64,000 nucleotides of DNA from Deltaproteobacteria bacterium (GTDB lineage: Bacteria; Myxococcota_C; UBA6777), in NCBI GenBank assembly GCA_006226375.1, contig SBHC01000063.1, positions 62,001 to 126,000 on the forward strand, in the 5' to 3' direction. The position numbers and the translations under genes were made by a program. This document shows positions 10,701-18,354 of the stretch, piece by piece; the stretch's first letter is position 1; each line of letters opens with the position of its first letter. The notes below the pieces were generated by a model. It saw only the letters and a program-made list of their open reading frames with translations. It was not told the origin of the DNA and did not search any database.

Positions 10701-12389
10701 CTGGAGATGCAGTCCACGCTGGGAGACCTGGAATCGCTGTTGGAAGAGTACATCGTTGAGAGCTTCCGGCCCGACCCCAACTCCAACCTTGATCCAGAGC
10801 TTTGCCAGGAGTACCGAAGCGAGATCTTCCGGCTCCTTCGGCTGCTTGACCCAGACTACGATGAAGAGTGGCTCCGCTCCCAGATCCCCAAGCACGACGA
10901 CGGTGAGGAGTTTGACGGCAGAGAAGACTGGTACAACGAGCCAGCAACCTCCTTGGTTTCTACAGTATGGGAGCGAACCGAACGCTTGCTGCGCTTGCCC
11001 ACTCCTTTGGCCCAGCGCTACAAAGAAGTCCACACTCTGCGACAGGCCAAAGACCGACTCTACGCGAACCAGGATGAGCTGTACGTCCCACCCATGCAGC
11101 TTCACCGGGAGCAAGCCAATCACCGACTCCTGAGCTATCGCAGGCACCACGTCCTCAACCAAGCGATGAACAAGCACCGACATGCCCTGTGGAAGGCGCA
11201 GCGGCGTTTGTACCAAGAACTCCTGGCTTACATCCTTACAGGTCTCAAAACCCACCTCAAGTTTGAACCGGAGAATGGGGAATGGCTCAACCTTCACTGG
11301 CAGACCCCAGAAGAGCAGGAAGTCACCTACTACTGGCTCTCCGAGGGAAGTGACTTCTCGCCAGAGATGACATTCTGGATCGATCTGTACAAAAAAGTCT
11401 ACGATGCGAGCCTGAGCCAACTCTTCCGCTCCTATTCCGTCACAGTAGAGGAACAAGACGTCGCTCTAGAGACACTGGAGTCGTTGCTGTTGAGCGTTTG
11501 CGATGACCTCTCTTACAACGCCCCTCTGACCCTTTTCCTGCAGGTTCAGATTCCTCGCCTGGATCAAGAGAAGCTCCCGGTTACGGTCCAAGTGTTGTTC
11601 CAGGGTGAGCATCCATCGATCGCGTTCGTGGAAAACTCAGAAGAAGAGTACGAAAGCTCCCCTATCCTTCAAAACGACGCCATGTTATGGACCGGAAAGA
11701 TTTCACGAGACTTCCTTCAGCTGGAGTATTGGATCGCCCAGTGGCTGCTTGAGTTGCTATGGCAAGCCTCGCGCTCTTGGGAGATGTGGGTGCCCAAAGA
11801 CGCCACCGAAGACCCAATGTCGTATCGTCAGGAGAACCTGGACGAGTTCAAGGCTGTTTTGCGCAACTTGGGTAGCTTGCTTCCCGTGCCCGCGCGTCAG
11901 GAACAAGAAGTCATTGACAACTACTTCCAACGTATCGATCGACGTATCGAGTTACTGGAAGCCAACCTCCACAAACCTGTGGATGAAACACCGTTGGAAA
12001 CAGGCTACTGCTTTGCATCCGCCCTCCAAACTGTAAAGGACCGTTTGCAAGAGATGGCGCTGTTGGGCGAAATGCGCATGGCCCAACTTCTCCACGCGGG
12101 CCTCCTACCGCAAACGAACTTCCAGTATTTGTCCGAGGTCATCTTTACCAACGGAGAGACCCTCTTGCGTTACCAAGACAGTGACGGTAGCCACGACACG
12201 ATCCGTCCCTTGGTCAGCGAAACCAACGACAACGATGTGACATCAGCGCAGCCCCGCTGGCTCCAAGCCCATAGCTCCATGCAGTCCATCTCCCAGGAGT
12301 CCATCGACTCCAATCCCCCCGAAGCATGGGATGTGGAAGAGCCTGTCCCCCACGACACACCGCCAACTGCCACGCTCCACAACGCATAG
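7728..12389 (+). CDS. Giant multi-pass membrane protein of unknown function
   Basis: A 1553-residue protein not assignable to a family by eye. Residues about 25-255 contain six or seven hydrophobic helices. Residues about 265-340 are a low-complexity Ala/Pro/Thr/Lys/Ser linker. Residues about 370-830 contain at least eight more hydrophobic segments. The last 700 residues or so are hydrophilic and mostly helical, rich in Glu, Leu and Trp. The sequence ends with a Pro/Ser-rich tail. No enzyme motif, Walker box or known sensor signature was seen. No strong ribosome site precedes the ATG at 7728. It stands alone on the plus strand, 173 bases after the DoxX-like gene. It could be a very large channel, transporter or envelope scaffold; that is inference from topology only. 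Confidence 0.85.
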   Translation: MEQTPNRFSDKSFLQNLGIGTIQNILSFLIQAGWRIFLRYCIFAGVLGSFWVMAIIDPSGPLVWYLIPAICLALPLAFLSDHNTVWEKVFSIILLLSMIGGIVVFLGHLYVQLGAHSGQLIFFTFIGIILSVVSGNLVFRKRGRRGMERRGGVIRVLWAIGVLYLPILLLTIFYYRLWHNKHLESSASILFCVLAFVICLTLALIRIFWMDAIRNYRAMRVGEYPSEDSVNLLELLIPRSMFLVVMVPCLMISEAVMFSVVYRVTQSSEVEQTQRSPARQAPTASQKATSSKPKDRASSPTTKNSSSTPAKVRDKAAVGQTQTQPATKVPEKQAKKGNGYRFLAWLNFSFRPYVFPKNADGTEVTAPAWIKPFGRILLSLIILLLFTHQLNIWTQFKNCYLSLYNLTRNGAGDPDAPPELEQQWREVELYIQALLRNYGGFWRVVMMYAMTSPNDGLLWKWFVDPGTAFLETVDRIYRYCKYRWDAAIVGGFTLLTLITLPFALVYEVYSAYFLCAFPSLIVSAALFISHEWYNPHPPRIRSWLLPWLYPSHILLSLIYFFVALSVHNVNHVSLQTLFVLNIAIIVIYPVLYWFSGERMMGPDEKEIRKTEWKNSRQVRLAFLRQFFYIEHRRWVLDALTYRIHPGRSRVMSARYMGPSIQLGFFKWLRARIERLEDTRALVFGSFGLSLVVNAGYFVVLFFLTLIIVSYNTTKEVGTIFSQVGLTTLAAVTPLLVLALTSYLCEFWKKKKIYAYPISTKRLFWSLAALTLAPALTIPWVYQTNGWLQTLFLVSISWLCFYPWLSYFSWRHLSNSLASDSNEDDPESKKKKASRLNLWIEALHRQESNALGRVYNRVHTWGRTDHYTRNALCKGLVEVLVSTQQALRSEKWFREEARELDRVTHLWLGEGSIIVPEELTNPAEELSWLYIQALDVLGSVLHDQFNLERRGMLAPYEPPDTKLVFECLERVLRLSKPTLFERDERGAPPYALLEMQSTLGDLESLLEEYIVESFRPDPNSNLDPELCQEYRSEIFRLLRLLDPDYDEEWLRSQIPKHDDGEEFDGREDWYNEPATSLVSTVWERTERLLRLPTPLAQRYKEVHTLRQAKDRLYANQDELYVPPMQLHREQANHRLLSYRRHHVLNQAMNKHRHALWKAQRRLYQELLAYILTGLKTHLKFEPENGEWLNLHWQTPEEQEVTYYWLSEGSDFSPEMTFWIDLYKKVYDASLSQLFRSYSVTVEEQDVALETLESLLLSVCDDLSYNAPLTLFLQVQIPRLDQEKLPVTVQVLFQGEHPSIAFVENSEEEYESSPILQNDAMLWTGKISRDFLQLEYWIAQWLLELLWQASRSWEMWVPKDATEDPMSYRQENLDEFKAVLRNLGSLLPVPARQEQEVIDNYFQRIDRRIELLEANLHKPVDETPLETGYCFASALQTVKDRLQEMALLGEMRMAQLLHAGLLPQTNFQYLSEVIFTNGETLLRYQDSDGSHDTIRPLVSETNDNDVTSAQPRWLQAHSSMQSISQESIDSNPPEAWDVEEPVPHDTPPTATLHNA

Positions 12390-12599
12390 ACTCCCCTTTA
12401 CATATCAAGCATCTCCCTTCCAACGTAACTCTTGGTTCGTCCACAACTTTCTCTGCAACAGCTCGGTGACATTGTTCAGCAAGTTTTTCAAAGCACTCCC
12501 ATCCGCCTGAAAAACTTGGTACAACCAATCCATCTCTCGACCGCACCCAATGCGAGATCGCTTTGCCAATCGTTCGTTTTTGAGACAGAGGTGGCCTTG

Positions 12600-14267
12600 A
12601 TGAACCAAGCAGACTCTCCCACAACCCCCGAGTTCTCGCGTCGCAATTTTTTACGTTTTTTGGGTCGCGGAGGGGCAGCCGTTGCGGCGGCGTCCTTGCT
12701 CCGTCCCTTGGGTTTGGCTGAAGCATCTCCAGCCTCCCGCCCGACACCGCGCCGCTCTGCCACGGGGCTACCCTTTACTCCCATCCAACCAACTTCCAAA
12801 GACGAGCTTGTTCTTGCTGATGGATTTCAATACAAGCTCCTCGCAAGTTGGGGAGACTCTATCCATTCGAGGGGCGACTCCTTCGGATACAACAACGACT
12901 ACACCCGCTTCCTCCCACTCCAAGGCCAAGACAACAACAACGGGTTGCTCTGGGTCAACCACGAAAGCACCCACCCGATCTTTGTGGGAGGGCGAACATT
13001 CTCCCAACGACCCACCCGAGAACAAGTCATCAAGGAGCAATACTCGGTGGGAGGCTCCATTCTGCGGATCCAGAGGAAGAACCAGGAAGCTCCTTGGGAG
13101 ATCGTCCACAACCATCGGCTGAACCGACGTTTGCATGCGCGCACTCCCATACCTCTTGTCACATCCCGACCGATAGCTGGAAAGCGAGTCGCGTTGGGCA
13201 CTCTGGCCAACTGTTCAGGAGGCCAGACCCCTTGGGGAAACATCCTCACCTGTGAAGAAAACTACGATGAGTTTTACAACGAGATCGTCATCAACAAAGG
13301 GAAACGCACCTACCGAGATCCTGTGAGCTACTTTGGGTGGGAGACGCAATTCCCGATGCCACCGGAGCATTACGGCTGGGTCGTGGAGATCAACCCGCTG
13401 ACTGGACAGGCCAAGAAGCTGACCGCGCTGGGCCGCTTTGCCCACGAAGGCGCGACCGTTGTTCAGGCCAAAGACGGACGTTGCGTCGTGTACATGGGCG
13501 ACGACACCAACAACCAATGCATCTACAAGTTCATCGCCGCACGCCCAGGGACTCTTGAAGAAGGAGAGTTGTTTGTGGCCGATGTTGCCCGCGGTCGTTG
13601 GGTCTCACTCGACATCCAAAAGCAAGCGGTGCTCAAGAAACGTTACAAGGATCAAACGGACGTGCTGATCCACGCTCGTCCTGCGGCGCATCTTGTCGGC
13701 GGCACACCGATGGACCGGCCCGAAGACATTGAGGTCGATCCCAAAACCAAACATATCTATGTGAGCCTGACCAACAACAAATCCAAGGGCAACTACTTTG
13801 GCTCGATCCTCAAGCTGGAAGAGGAAAACAATGACTTCCTCGCGATGCAATTCAAAGCCTCTACCTTTCTTCCTGGCGGACCCAAATCAGGGTTTGCTTG
13901 CCCCGACAACCTCTCCTTCGATCGCGCCGGCAACTTGTGGGTCATGACGGACATATCCAGCAGCGCTCTCAATCAGTATCCCTACCGGCCTTACGGCAAC
14001 AACGGCCTGTTTTACATTCCCCTTCGCGGGCCACAAGCAGGCAAAGCGTTCCAGGTCGCGTCGGCCCCTGTAGAGGCAGAGTTGACCGGGCTTTCGTTCT
14101 CCAACGATGGCTCCACCCTCTTCCTCTCCGTGCAGGGCGTCGGTAGCCGCTCTCGTTCGCTCAAAGACACCAGCAGCCACTGGCCCTTGGGCGGAACCCA
14201 CGCTCCCAAGCCTTCCGTTGTCACCATCCAAGGCCCCGCCCTCAAAGCGCTTCTCCGACAATCCTAG
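12600..14267 (+). CDS. Tat-exported PhoX-like (DUF839) phosphatase-family protein
   Basis: A 555-residue protein starting with a twin-arginine signal, SRRNFLRFLG, followed by an Ala-rich hydrophobic stretch. The body has PhoX/DUF839 signatures: LLWVNHES, the NCSGG-TPWG segment at about residue 204, the LTCEENYDEF motif, and a PEDIEVDP segment late in the protein. PhoX enzymes are periplasmic beta-propeller phosphatases using calcium and iron, exported folded by Tat. The start at 12600 is supported by GAGGTGG five bases upstream; the longer frame from 12432 would bury the Tat motif. Whether this member is a true alkaline phosphatase is unproven, since DUF839 contains uncharacterised branches. 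It sits just upstream of the DUF1501-type operon but is separated from it by 247 bases. Confidence 0.85.
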   Translation: MNQADSPTTPEFSRRNFLRFLGRGGAAVAAASLLRPLGLAEASPASRPTPRRSATGLPFTPIQPTSKDELVLADGFQYKLLASWGDSIHSRGDSFGYNNDYTRFLPLQGQDNNNGLLWVNHESTHPIFVGGRTFSQRPTREQVIKEQYSVGGSILRIQRKNQEAPWEIVHNHRLNRRLHARTPIPLVTSRPIAGKRVALGTLANCSGGQTPWGNILTCEENYDEFYNEIVINKGKRTYRDPVSYFGWETQFPMPPEHYGWVVEINPLTGQAKKLTALGRFAHEGATVVQAKDGRCVVYMGDDTNNQCIYKFIAARPGTLEEGELFVADVARGRWVSLDIQKQAVLKKRYKDQTDVLIHARPAAHLVGGTPMDRPEDIEVDPKTKHIYVSLTNNKSKGNYFGSILKLEEENNDFLAMQFKASTFLPGGPKSGFACPDNLSFDRAGNLWVMTDISSSALNQYPYRPYGNNGLFYIPLRGPQAGKAFQVASAPVEAELTGLSFSNDGSTLFLSVQGVGSRSRSLKDTSSHWPLGGTHAPKPSVVTIQGPALKALLRQS

Positions 14268-14319
14268 ATCAGCCTGCCGTGTCACAACTCTCCAATTGTG
14301 CAGAAAGTGTACAAGGTTC

Positions 14320-14352
14320 ACAAAAATCCTTGTAGGCTCACACGATTTTTGT
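14320..14352. terminator. AT-rich inverted repeat, possible weak terminator
   Basis: ACAAAAATC at 14320-14328 pairs with GATTTTTGT at 14344-14352, a nine-base stem with a 15-base loop, 53 bases after the PhoX-like stop codon. The T-run lies inside the 3' arm, so it could act as a weak rho-independent terminator or as a protein-binding dyad upstream of the next operon. Termination was not tested. Confidence 0.3.
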
Positions 14353-14514
14353 CACAATGTTCGCGCAAGTGGTTTGGTTTCTTGGCAAAGTACCGAGACC
14401 TGATGTTCTGCAAAAGAGTAGAAACAATCGGTCCCTTGGTTGTGTTTGAACAAGAGACTGAGTTTACCGAACGCAGAGATACATTTTGATTTTGTTTGGA
14501 ACGGGGGACATTGT

Positions 14515-16023
14515 ATGAAATTCCGATGGCATTGGGGCCTCACGTTTGGGATGGCGGCAGGAAGCCTCCTCGCGTTGGTATTCCTTTGGAAGCCACCGCA
14601 GCACGCCCAGGCACAGCCGTCTGCCCCAGGAGCGCTTTGTCAGTTGTATCCGGAGTCACCGCTGTGCAGCAGCGGAAGTGTCGCTTGTACGACGTGTCAC
14701 AGCACGCCACCAGCGCTCAACGACTTTGGTCGTCAGATCCAAGAGAAGCTGTTGCCCGGTCAACCGCGTCCGCTAAAGTCCGCAGACTTTGAACAAGGGT
14801 TGAAAGATGCCCTCAAAGCTGTGGAGTCGATGGACGCCGACGGTGATGGCGTCTCCAACCTGGACGAGTTGAAGGCAGGGACCCTCCCAGGCAACGCCAG
14901 CAGCAAGCCCGACACAGGCAGCGGAAGTTGCAAAAAGCCCGTGGACAAATACGGCTGGGACACCTGTGGCGTGGACCTTCGCTATGTGTTCAAGAAGGTC
15001 AACCTTGACTTCTGCGGCAAGTCGCCCACCTACGAGGCGATAGAAGAATTCGACAAGAGCGCTGACAAGAAAGCCGCCATCATGACCAAGTTCAAAGCCT
15101 GCCTCGACTCCAAGTACTGGATGGGCGAGAACGGCGCGCTCTGGCGAATGGCCCACAGCAAGATCCGTCCGCTGGTTGCGATCAAGTCAGGCCCTGGCGC
15201 AGGACCCATTCCCCTCGCCGATTACAACCACGACTACTACCTCTTCACCTACTCCCAGATCGACGACCATGACGCTCGCGACATCCTTAAAGCACAATAC
15301 TATGTGTCGATGGCCCCATTGAAAGACGACGCCTTGTGCAAAGGTTCTCAGGGTGGTGGAGTCTGTTACACTGAAGTAGATTCGTTGGGTGGTAACACCC
15401 GAGACGAAGGCGACAGCCGTCAAAACACAGCCAAGTCTCGACGAGCCGGTATCCTGACGATGCGATGGAACCTGGTCTTCTTCACCATGTTCAATGCGGT
15501 CCCTCGGGCCACCGCAGCCCAAGCCTACCGCGCCTACCTCGGCCTCGATATCGCTCGGATGGAAGGTCTCTTCCCGGTACGCAACGAACCCGCCGACTAC
15601 GACAACAAGGACGTGCGGACCGCTGGTTGTGCGTCCTGCCACTCCACCTTGGACCCTCTGAGCTATCCCTTCTCTCGGTACAACGGCATTCGCGCGCCGT
15701 TTGCAGGTTACGATGGCGCTCGTTTGAAGGCGTTTGTTGCCAACGAAGGGTCGCGGATTCAATACGTTCCAGAAGCAGGAGTCATCTTCGGCAAGCGCGT
15801 CGCCAACCTTGTAGAGTGGGCCGATGTTGCGGCCAACAGCGACCAATTTGCTCGTGCGACAGTGCTTGACTATTGGAAGATGTTGTTCGGTCACAAGCCG
15901 ATCCAGCCCACAGCCCTGCGCGATTACGAGACACTCTGGCGTAACTTCAAAACAACTTACAACTACCGCGTGGAAAAGATGCTGGAAGCGCTGATTCAAA
16001 CGGAGGCTTACGGTGCACCTTAA
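14515..16023 (+). CDS. Exported CxxCH haem protein with DUF1549/DUF1588/DUF1585-like regions
   Basis: A 502-residue protein with an N-terminal signal peptide. One haem-attachment motif, CTTCH, is at residues 58-62 and a second, CASCH, is at 372-376. A DADGDGVSNLDEL segment near residue 110 resembles a thrombospondin type 3 or EF-hand calcium loop. The region around 150-200 resembles the DUF1549 pattern (DFCGKSPT), and the tail from 370 resembles DUF1588/DUF1585, regions seen in planctomycete and myxobacterial surface cytochromes. ATG 14515 follows GGGGG and precedes the signal peptide; the longer frame from 14440 is unlikely. It overlaps the next gene by 11 bases and heads a probable four-gene operon. 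It likely carries covalent c-type haem outside the cytoplasm; the reaction is unknown. Confidence 0.8.
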   Translation: MKFRWHWGLTFGMAAGSLLALVFLWKPPQHAQAQPSAPGALCQLYPESPLCSSGSVACTTCHSTPPALNDFGRQIQEKLLPGQPRPLKSADFEQGLKDALKAVESMDADGDGVSNLDELKAGTLPGNASSKPDTGSGSCKKPVDKYGWDTCGVDLRYVFKKVNLDFCGKSPTYEAIEEFDKSADKKAAIMTKFKACLDSKYWMGENGALWRMAHSKIRPLVAIKSGPGAGPIPLADYNHDYYLFTYSQIDDHDARDILKAQYYVSMAPLKDDALCKGSQGGGVCYTEVDSLGGNTRDEGDSRQNTAKSRRAGILTMRWNLVFFTMFNAVPRATAAQAYRAYLGLDIARMEGLFPVRNEPADYDNKDVRTAGCASCHSTLDPLSYPFSRYNGIRAPFAGYDGARLKAFVANEGSRIQYVPEAGVIFGKRVANLVEWADVAANSDQFARATVLDYWKMLFGHKPIQPTALRDYETLWRNFKTTYNYRVEKMLEALIQTEAYGAP

Positions 16024-16696
16024 AACACGATGGAACCACCTCATGGCGAGCCTGTTCAGCTTGCTTCTCGCCCTATCACTGGTCGGTTGTAACCCCGAAG
16101 TGGCGACCAACAACAACTCGAACACCAATACGAACACCAACAGCAATCCGCCCCCGACCCGTCAGGTAACGCAGACGGCGTCGAAGAACCCCAACGTAAA
16201 GTTCAAAGGCGGAGAGCGCATCGCCAACGATTTGAGCCAGGCTTTGGGCCTCGCGCAGGAGAAGATGTGCTTGGAGTTGGGCAAGTTCGACTGCTTCAAA
16301 GATGCACACTTAATTGTTCTTGGTGGTGTGGAGCCCTACAAGGCTGCGATCATGGAGGCATGGGAGCTTGCTCCTGTCACGGCACCCATTGCTGTCGACC
16401 GGGTCGCCCTGGCCGTTTGCGAGCAACGCGCCAAGGCTGACTTTGCCGACGCAGGCAAGGCCGTCATCTTTAAGGAGCTTGCGAGCCAAAACAAAGAAGA
16501 CACCGAGGCGATGAAGAAGGCAGTTGATACGCTGTACAAGCGCTTGCTGCTCCGTCCGCCCACAGCCCAAGAGCAAGACGCCCTGGTTCAGTTCTGGGAC
16601 AAAGTCAAAGCCAAAGGTGAGGACAAACCCCTCGTCACCTGGGCCACGCTGACCTGCTTTGGCGTCGCATCCAGCATGGAGTTCTTGTTCTACTAA
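16013..16696 (+). CDS. Lipoprotein with DUF1549-like C-terminal segment
   Basis: A 227-residue lipoprotein with a signal peptide and lipobox LVGC (Cys26), then an Asn/Thr-rich tract and a helical domain. Near residue 180 the segment LYKRLLLRPPTAQEQ resembles a repeat found in DUF1549/DUF1800-type proteins (ly.r.L.RpPt..E). The GTG start at 16013 has GGAGG seven bases upstream and overlaps the haem-protein gene by 11 bases, implying translational coupling. It may be a partner chain of the upstream protein, since together they contain segments that elsewhere occur in one polypeptide. That pairing is inferred from overlap and similarity. Confidence 0.75.
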   Translation: MHLKTRWNHLMASLFSLLLALSLVGCNPEVATNNNSNTNTNTNSNPPPTRQVTQTASKNPNVKFKGGERIANDLSQALGLAQEKMCLELGKFDCFKDAHLIVLGGVEPYKAAIMEAWELAPVTAPIAVDRVALAVCEQRAKADFADAGKAVIFKELASQNKEDTEAMKKAVDTLYKRLLLRPPTAQEQDALVQFWDKVKAKGEDKPLVTWATLTCFGVASSMEFLFY

Positions 16697-16772
16697 AGAG
16701 AGCAGAACGTCCTGGCTACGCATTGAAGAATCGAGAATACCAAAGCCACTCCCGCTAAGGAGCTTCTATCGC

Positions 16773-18326
16773 ATGAGTCACAGCAAAAAGGGTTTATCAC
16801 GACGTCAATTTCTGGCCGGCCTCGGCGCCGCCGGATTGACCGCCGCTGGCGTGGGCCTTGCTTCGCAATGGGGCAACCTGTCGCTGCAAGCGGCCCCTGG
16901 TGATGCCAAAGATCCCCGCTTCTTGATTGTCTTGTCGGCTGCAGGTGGAGCGTCCATCGTCGACAGCTTCCTCGCCGTCCGTGAGTCGGAGAGCCAACGT
17001 AGCTCCACGCTCAACACCTTCCCCGACCAACAGGTTCAGACCTTTGGGGAGTTTCGCGCCGTCGACACCAAGATGAGCGACATCGGTCCGATCCCTGCGG
17101 GGTTTCAGGCCAACCAGTCCGACTTCGTGAAGAAGTACAAAGACGATATGATGGTCGCCACCGTGACCGGAAGCAGCGTCACCCACCAAGTCGGACAACG
17201 CCGTTCGATCACCGGAAACGAAGCCTGGCTGGGCCGCACCATGCAAGAATGTGTGGCGCTGCAGTACGGCGAAGGTTACACCTTGCCCAACGTTCTCCTC
17301 GCGACAGGAACATCCTTTATCGAGAACGGTACGGACAGGAGCCTTCCCCCCCACTGCCTCGGTGAGTTGGTCGCCAACCCCGCAGTGTGGCCGCTTTCGT
17401 TGGATGGCTCCAAAGGTGTCACATCGATTGACCGCGAGCTGATCCAGCAGATGCGAGTTCTTCGAAACGACCAACTTGACGCGAAGTCACGTTTCCTTCA
17501 AGCCTTCGGAAACAGCCCCGCCCTCCAGCGTTGGAGATCGGTTCGGGGCACGCCACAACGCGCCCTGGAAAACCAGGACCTGATCTCCAAGTTGATGCTG
17601 TACCCGGACTCAGAGCGTTTCCCGTTGAAACAATACGGGTTGCAGCCCACACCGGAAGTCCAGAAGCAAGTGCAGCGAGTCAGGGAAGTGTTCCCCAACT
17701 TTGAGAAGGACCCGTTTGAAGCACAAGCCGCCCTCGGCTTCTTGCTCCTGAAGTTCCGACTCAGCGTGACAGTGACCATTGGTCCACGCTTTGACCTTGT
17801 CACCCACGGCGACGGCAACCTCCTCGACAAGCTCCGCGGTGGCGGCGCGTTGCCCGAAGGTTCGATCGTGAACACGCCTATCGCGTTTGACTTCTCGCAC
17901 AACGCCAACCGAGCGACCCAGGCGTTAATGTGGCACCGCCTCCTGAAAGTTGCCGATGGCCTCATCACCCTCCTCAAGGGCGAAGAATACGGCGGCGGCC
18001 AGAGCTTCTGGGACCGCTCCATGATCTACTTCGCTACCGACTTTGGCCGCTCCAAAAAGCGACCCGCCAATGCCAGCGACTTTGGCACCGGTCACCACCT
18101 GAACAACGGCGTTGTCATCTTGTCGCCTCTGGCCAACGGAGGACGCGTGTTGGGTGGCGTCGACCCGAACACCGCGTTGACCTACGGGTTCAATCCGCAA
18201 ACGGGAGAGCCTGACAAGGGCGCGCACATGACCGAAGCCCATATCTACGCAGGAGTCCTCCAGGCCTTGGGCGTAGACACCTCCGGCAGCGGCCTGCCCG
18301 ACATGCGCGCGATGCGCAAAGCCTAA
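16773..18326 (+). CDS. Tat-exported DUF1501 family protein
   Basis: A 517-residue protein with a twin-arginine signal, SRRQFLAGLG, followed by a DUF1501-type body related to the alkaline phosphatase/sulfatase fold. Supporting segments are FLIVLSAAGGAS after the signal and the late DFGRSKK and GTGHHLNNGVVIL patterns, typical of DUF1501. These proteins are exported folded and are usually encoded beside DUF1549/DUF1592/DUF1800-type proteins, as here. Their chemistry is unknown. The ATG at 16773 follows AAGGAG and makes the Tat motif N-terminal; an upstream in-frame start at 16659 would overlap the preceding gene by 38 bases. It lies 29 bases before the next gene, so co-transcription is likely. 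Confidence 0.85.
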   Translation: MSHSKKGLSRRQFLAGLGAAGLTAAGVGLASQWGNLSLQAAPGDAKDPRFLIVLSAAGGASIVDSFLAVRESESQRSSTLNTFPDQQVQTFGEFRAVDTKMSDIGPIPAGFQANQSDFVKKYKDDMMVATVTGSSVTHQVGQRRSITGNEAWLGRTMQECVALQYGEGYTLPNVLLATGTSFIENGTDRSLPPHCLGELVANPAVWPLSLDGSKGVTSIDRELIQQMRVLRNDQLDAKSRFLQAFGNSPALQRWRSVRGTPQRALENQDLISKLMLYPDSERFPLKQYGLQPTPEVQKQVQRVREVFPNFEKDPFEAQAALGFLLLKFRLSVTVTIGPRFDLVTHGDGNLLDKLRGGGALPEGSIVNTPIAFDFSHNANRATQALMWHRLLKVADGLITLLKGEEYGGGQSFWDRSMIYFATDFGRSKKRPANASDFGTGHHLNNGVVILSPLANGGRVLGGVDPNTALTYGFNPQTGEPDKGAHMTEAHIYAGVLQALGVDTSGSGLPDMRAMRKA

Positions 18327-18354
18327 CCCAGAAGGCGAAAGGAAGTACCACGTT

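Noticed and set aside
10149-11456. 435-codon frame on the minus strand
   Set aside because: Antisense to the 1553-residue membrane protein; no ribosome site or recognisable domain.
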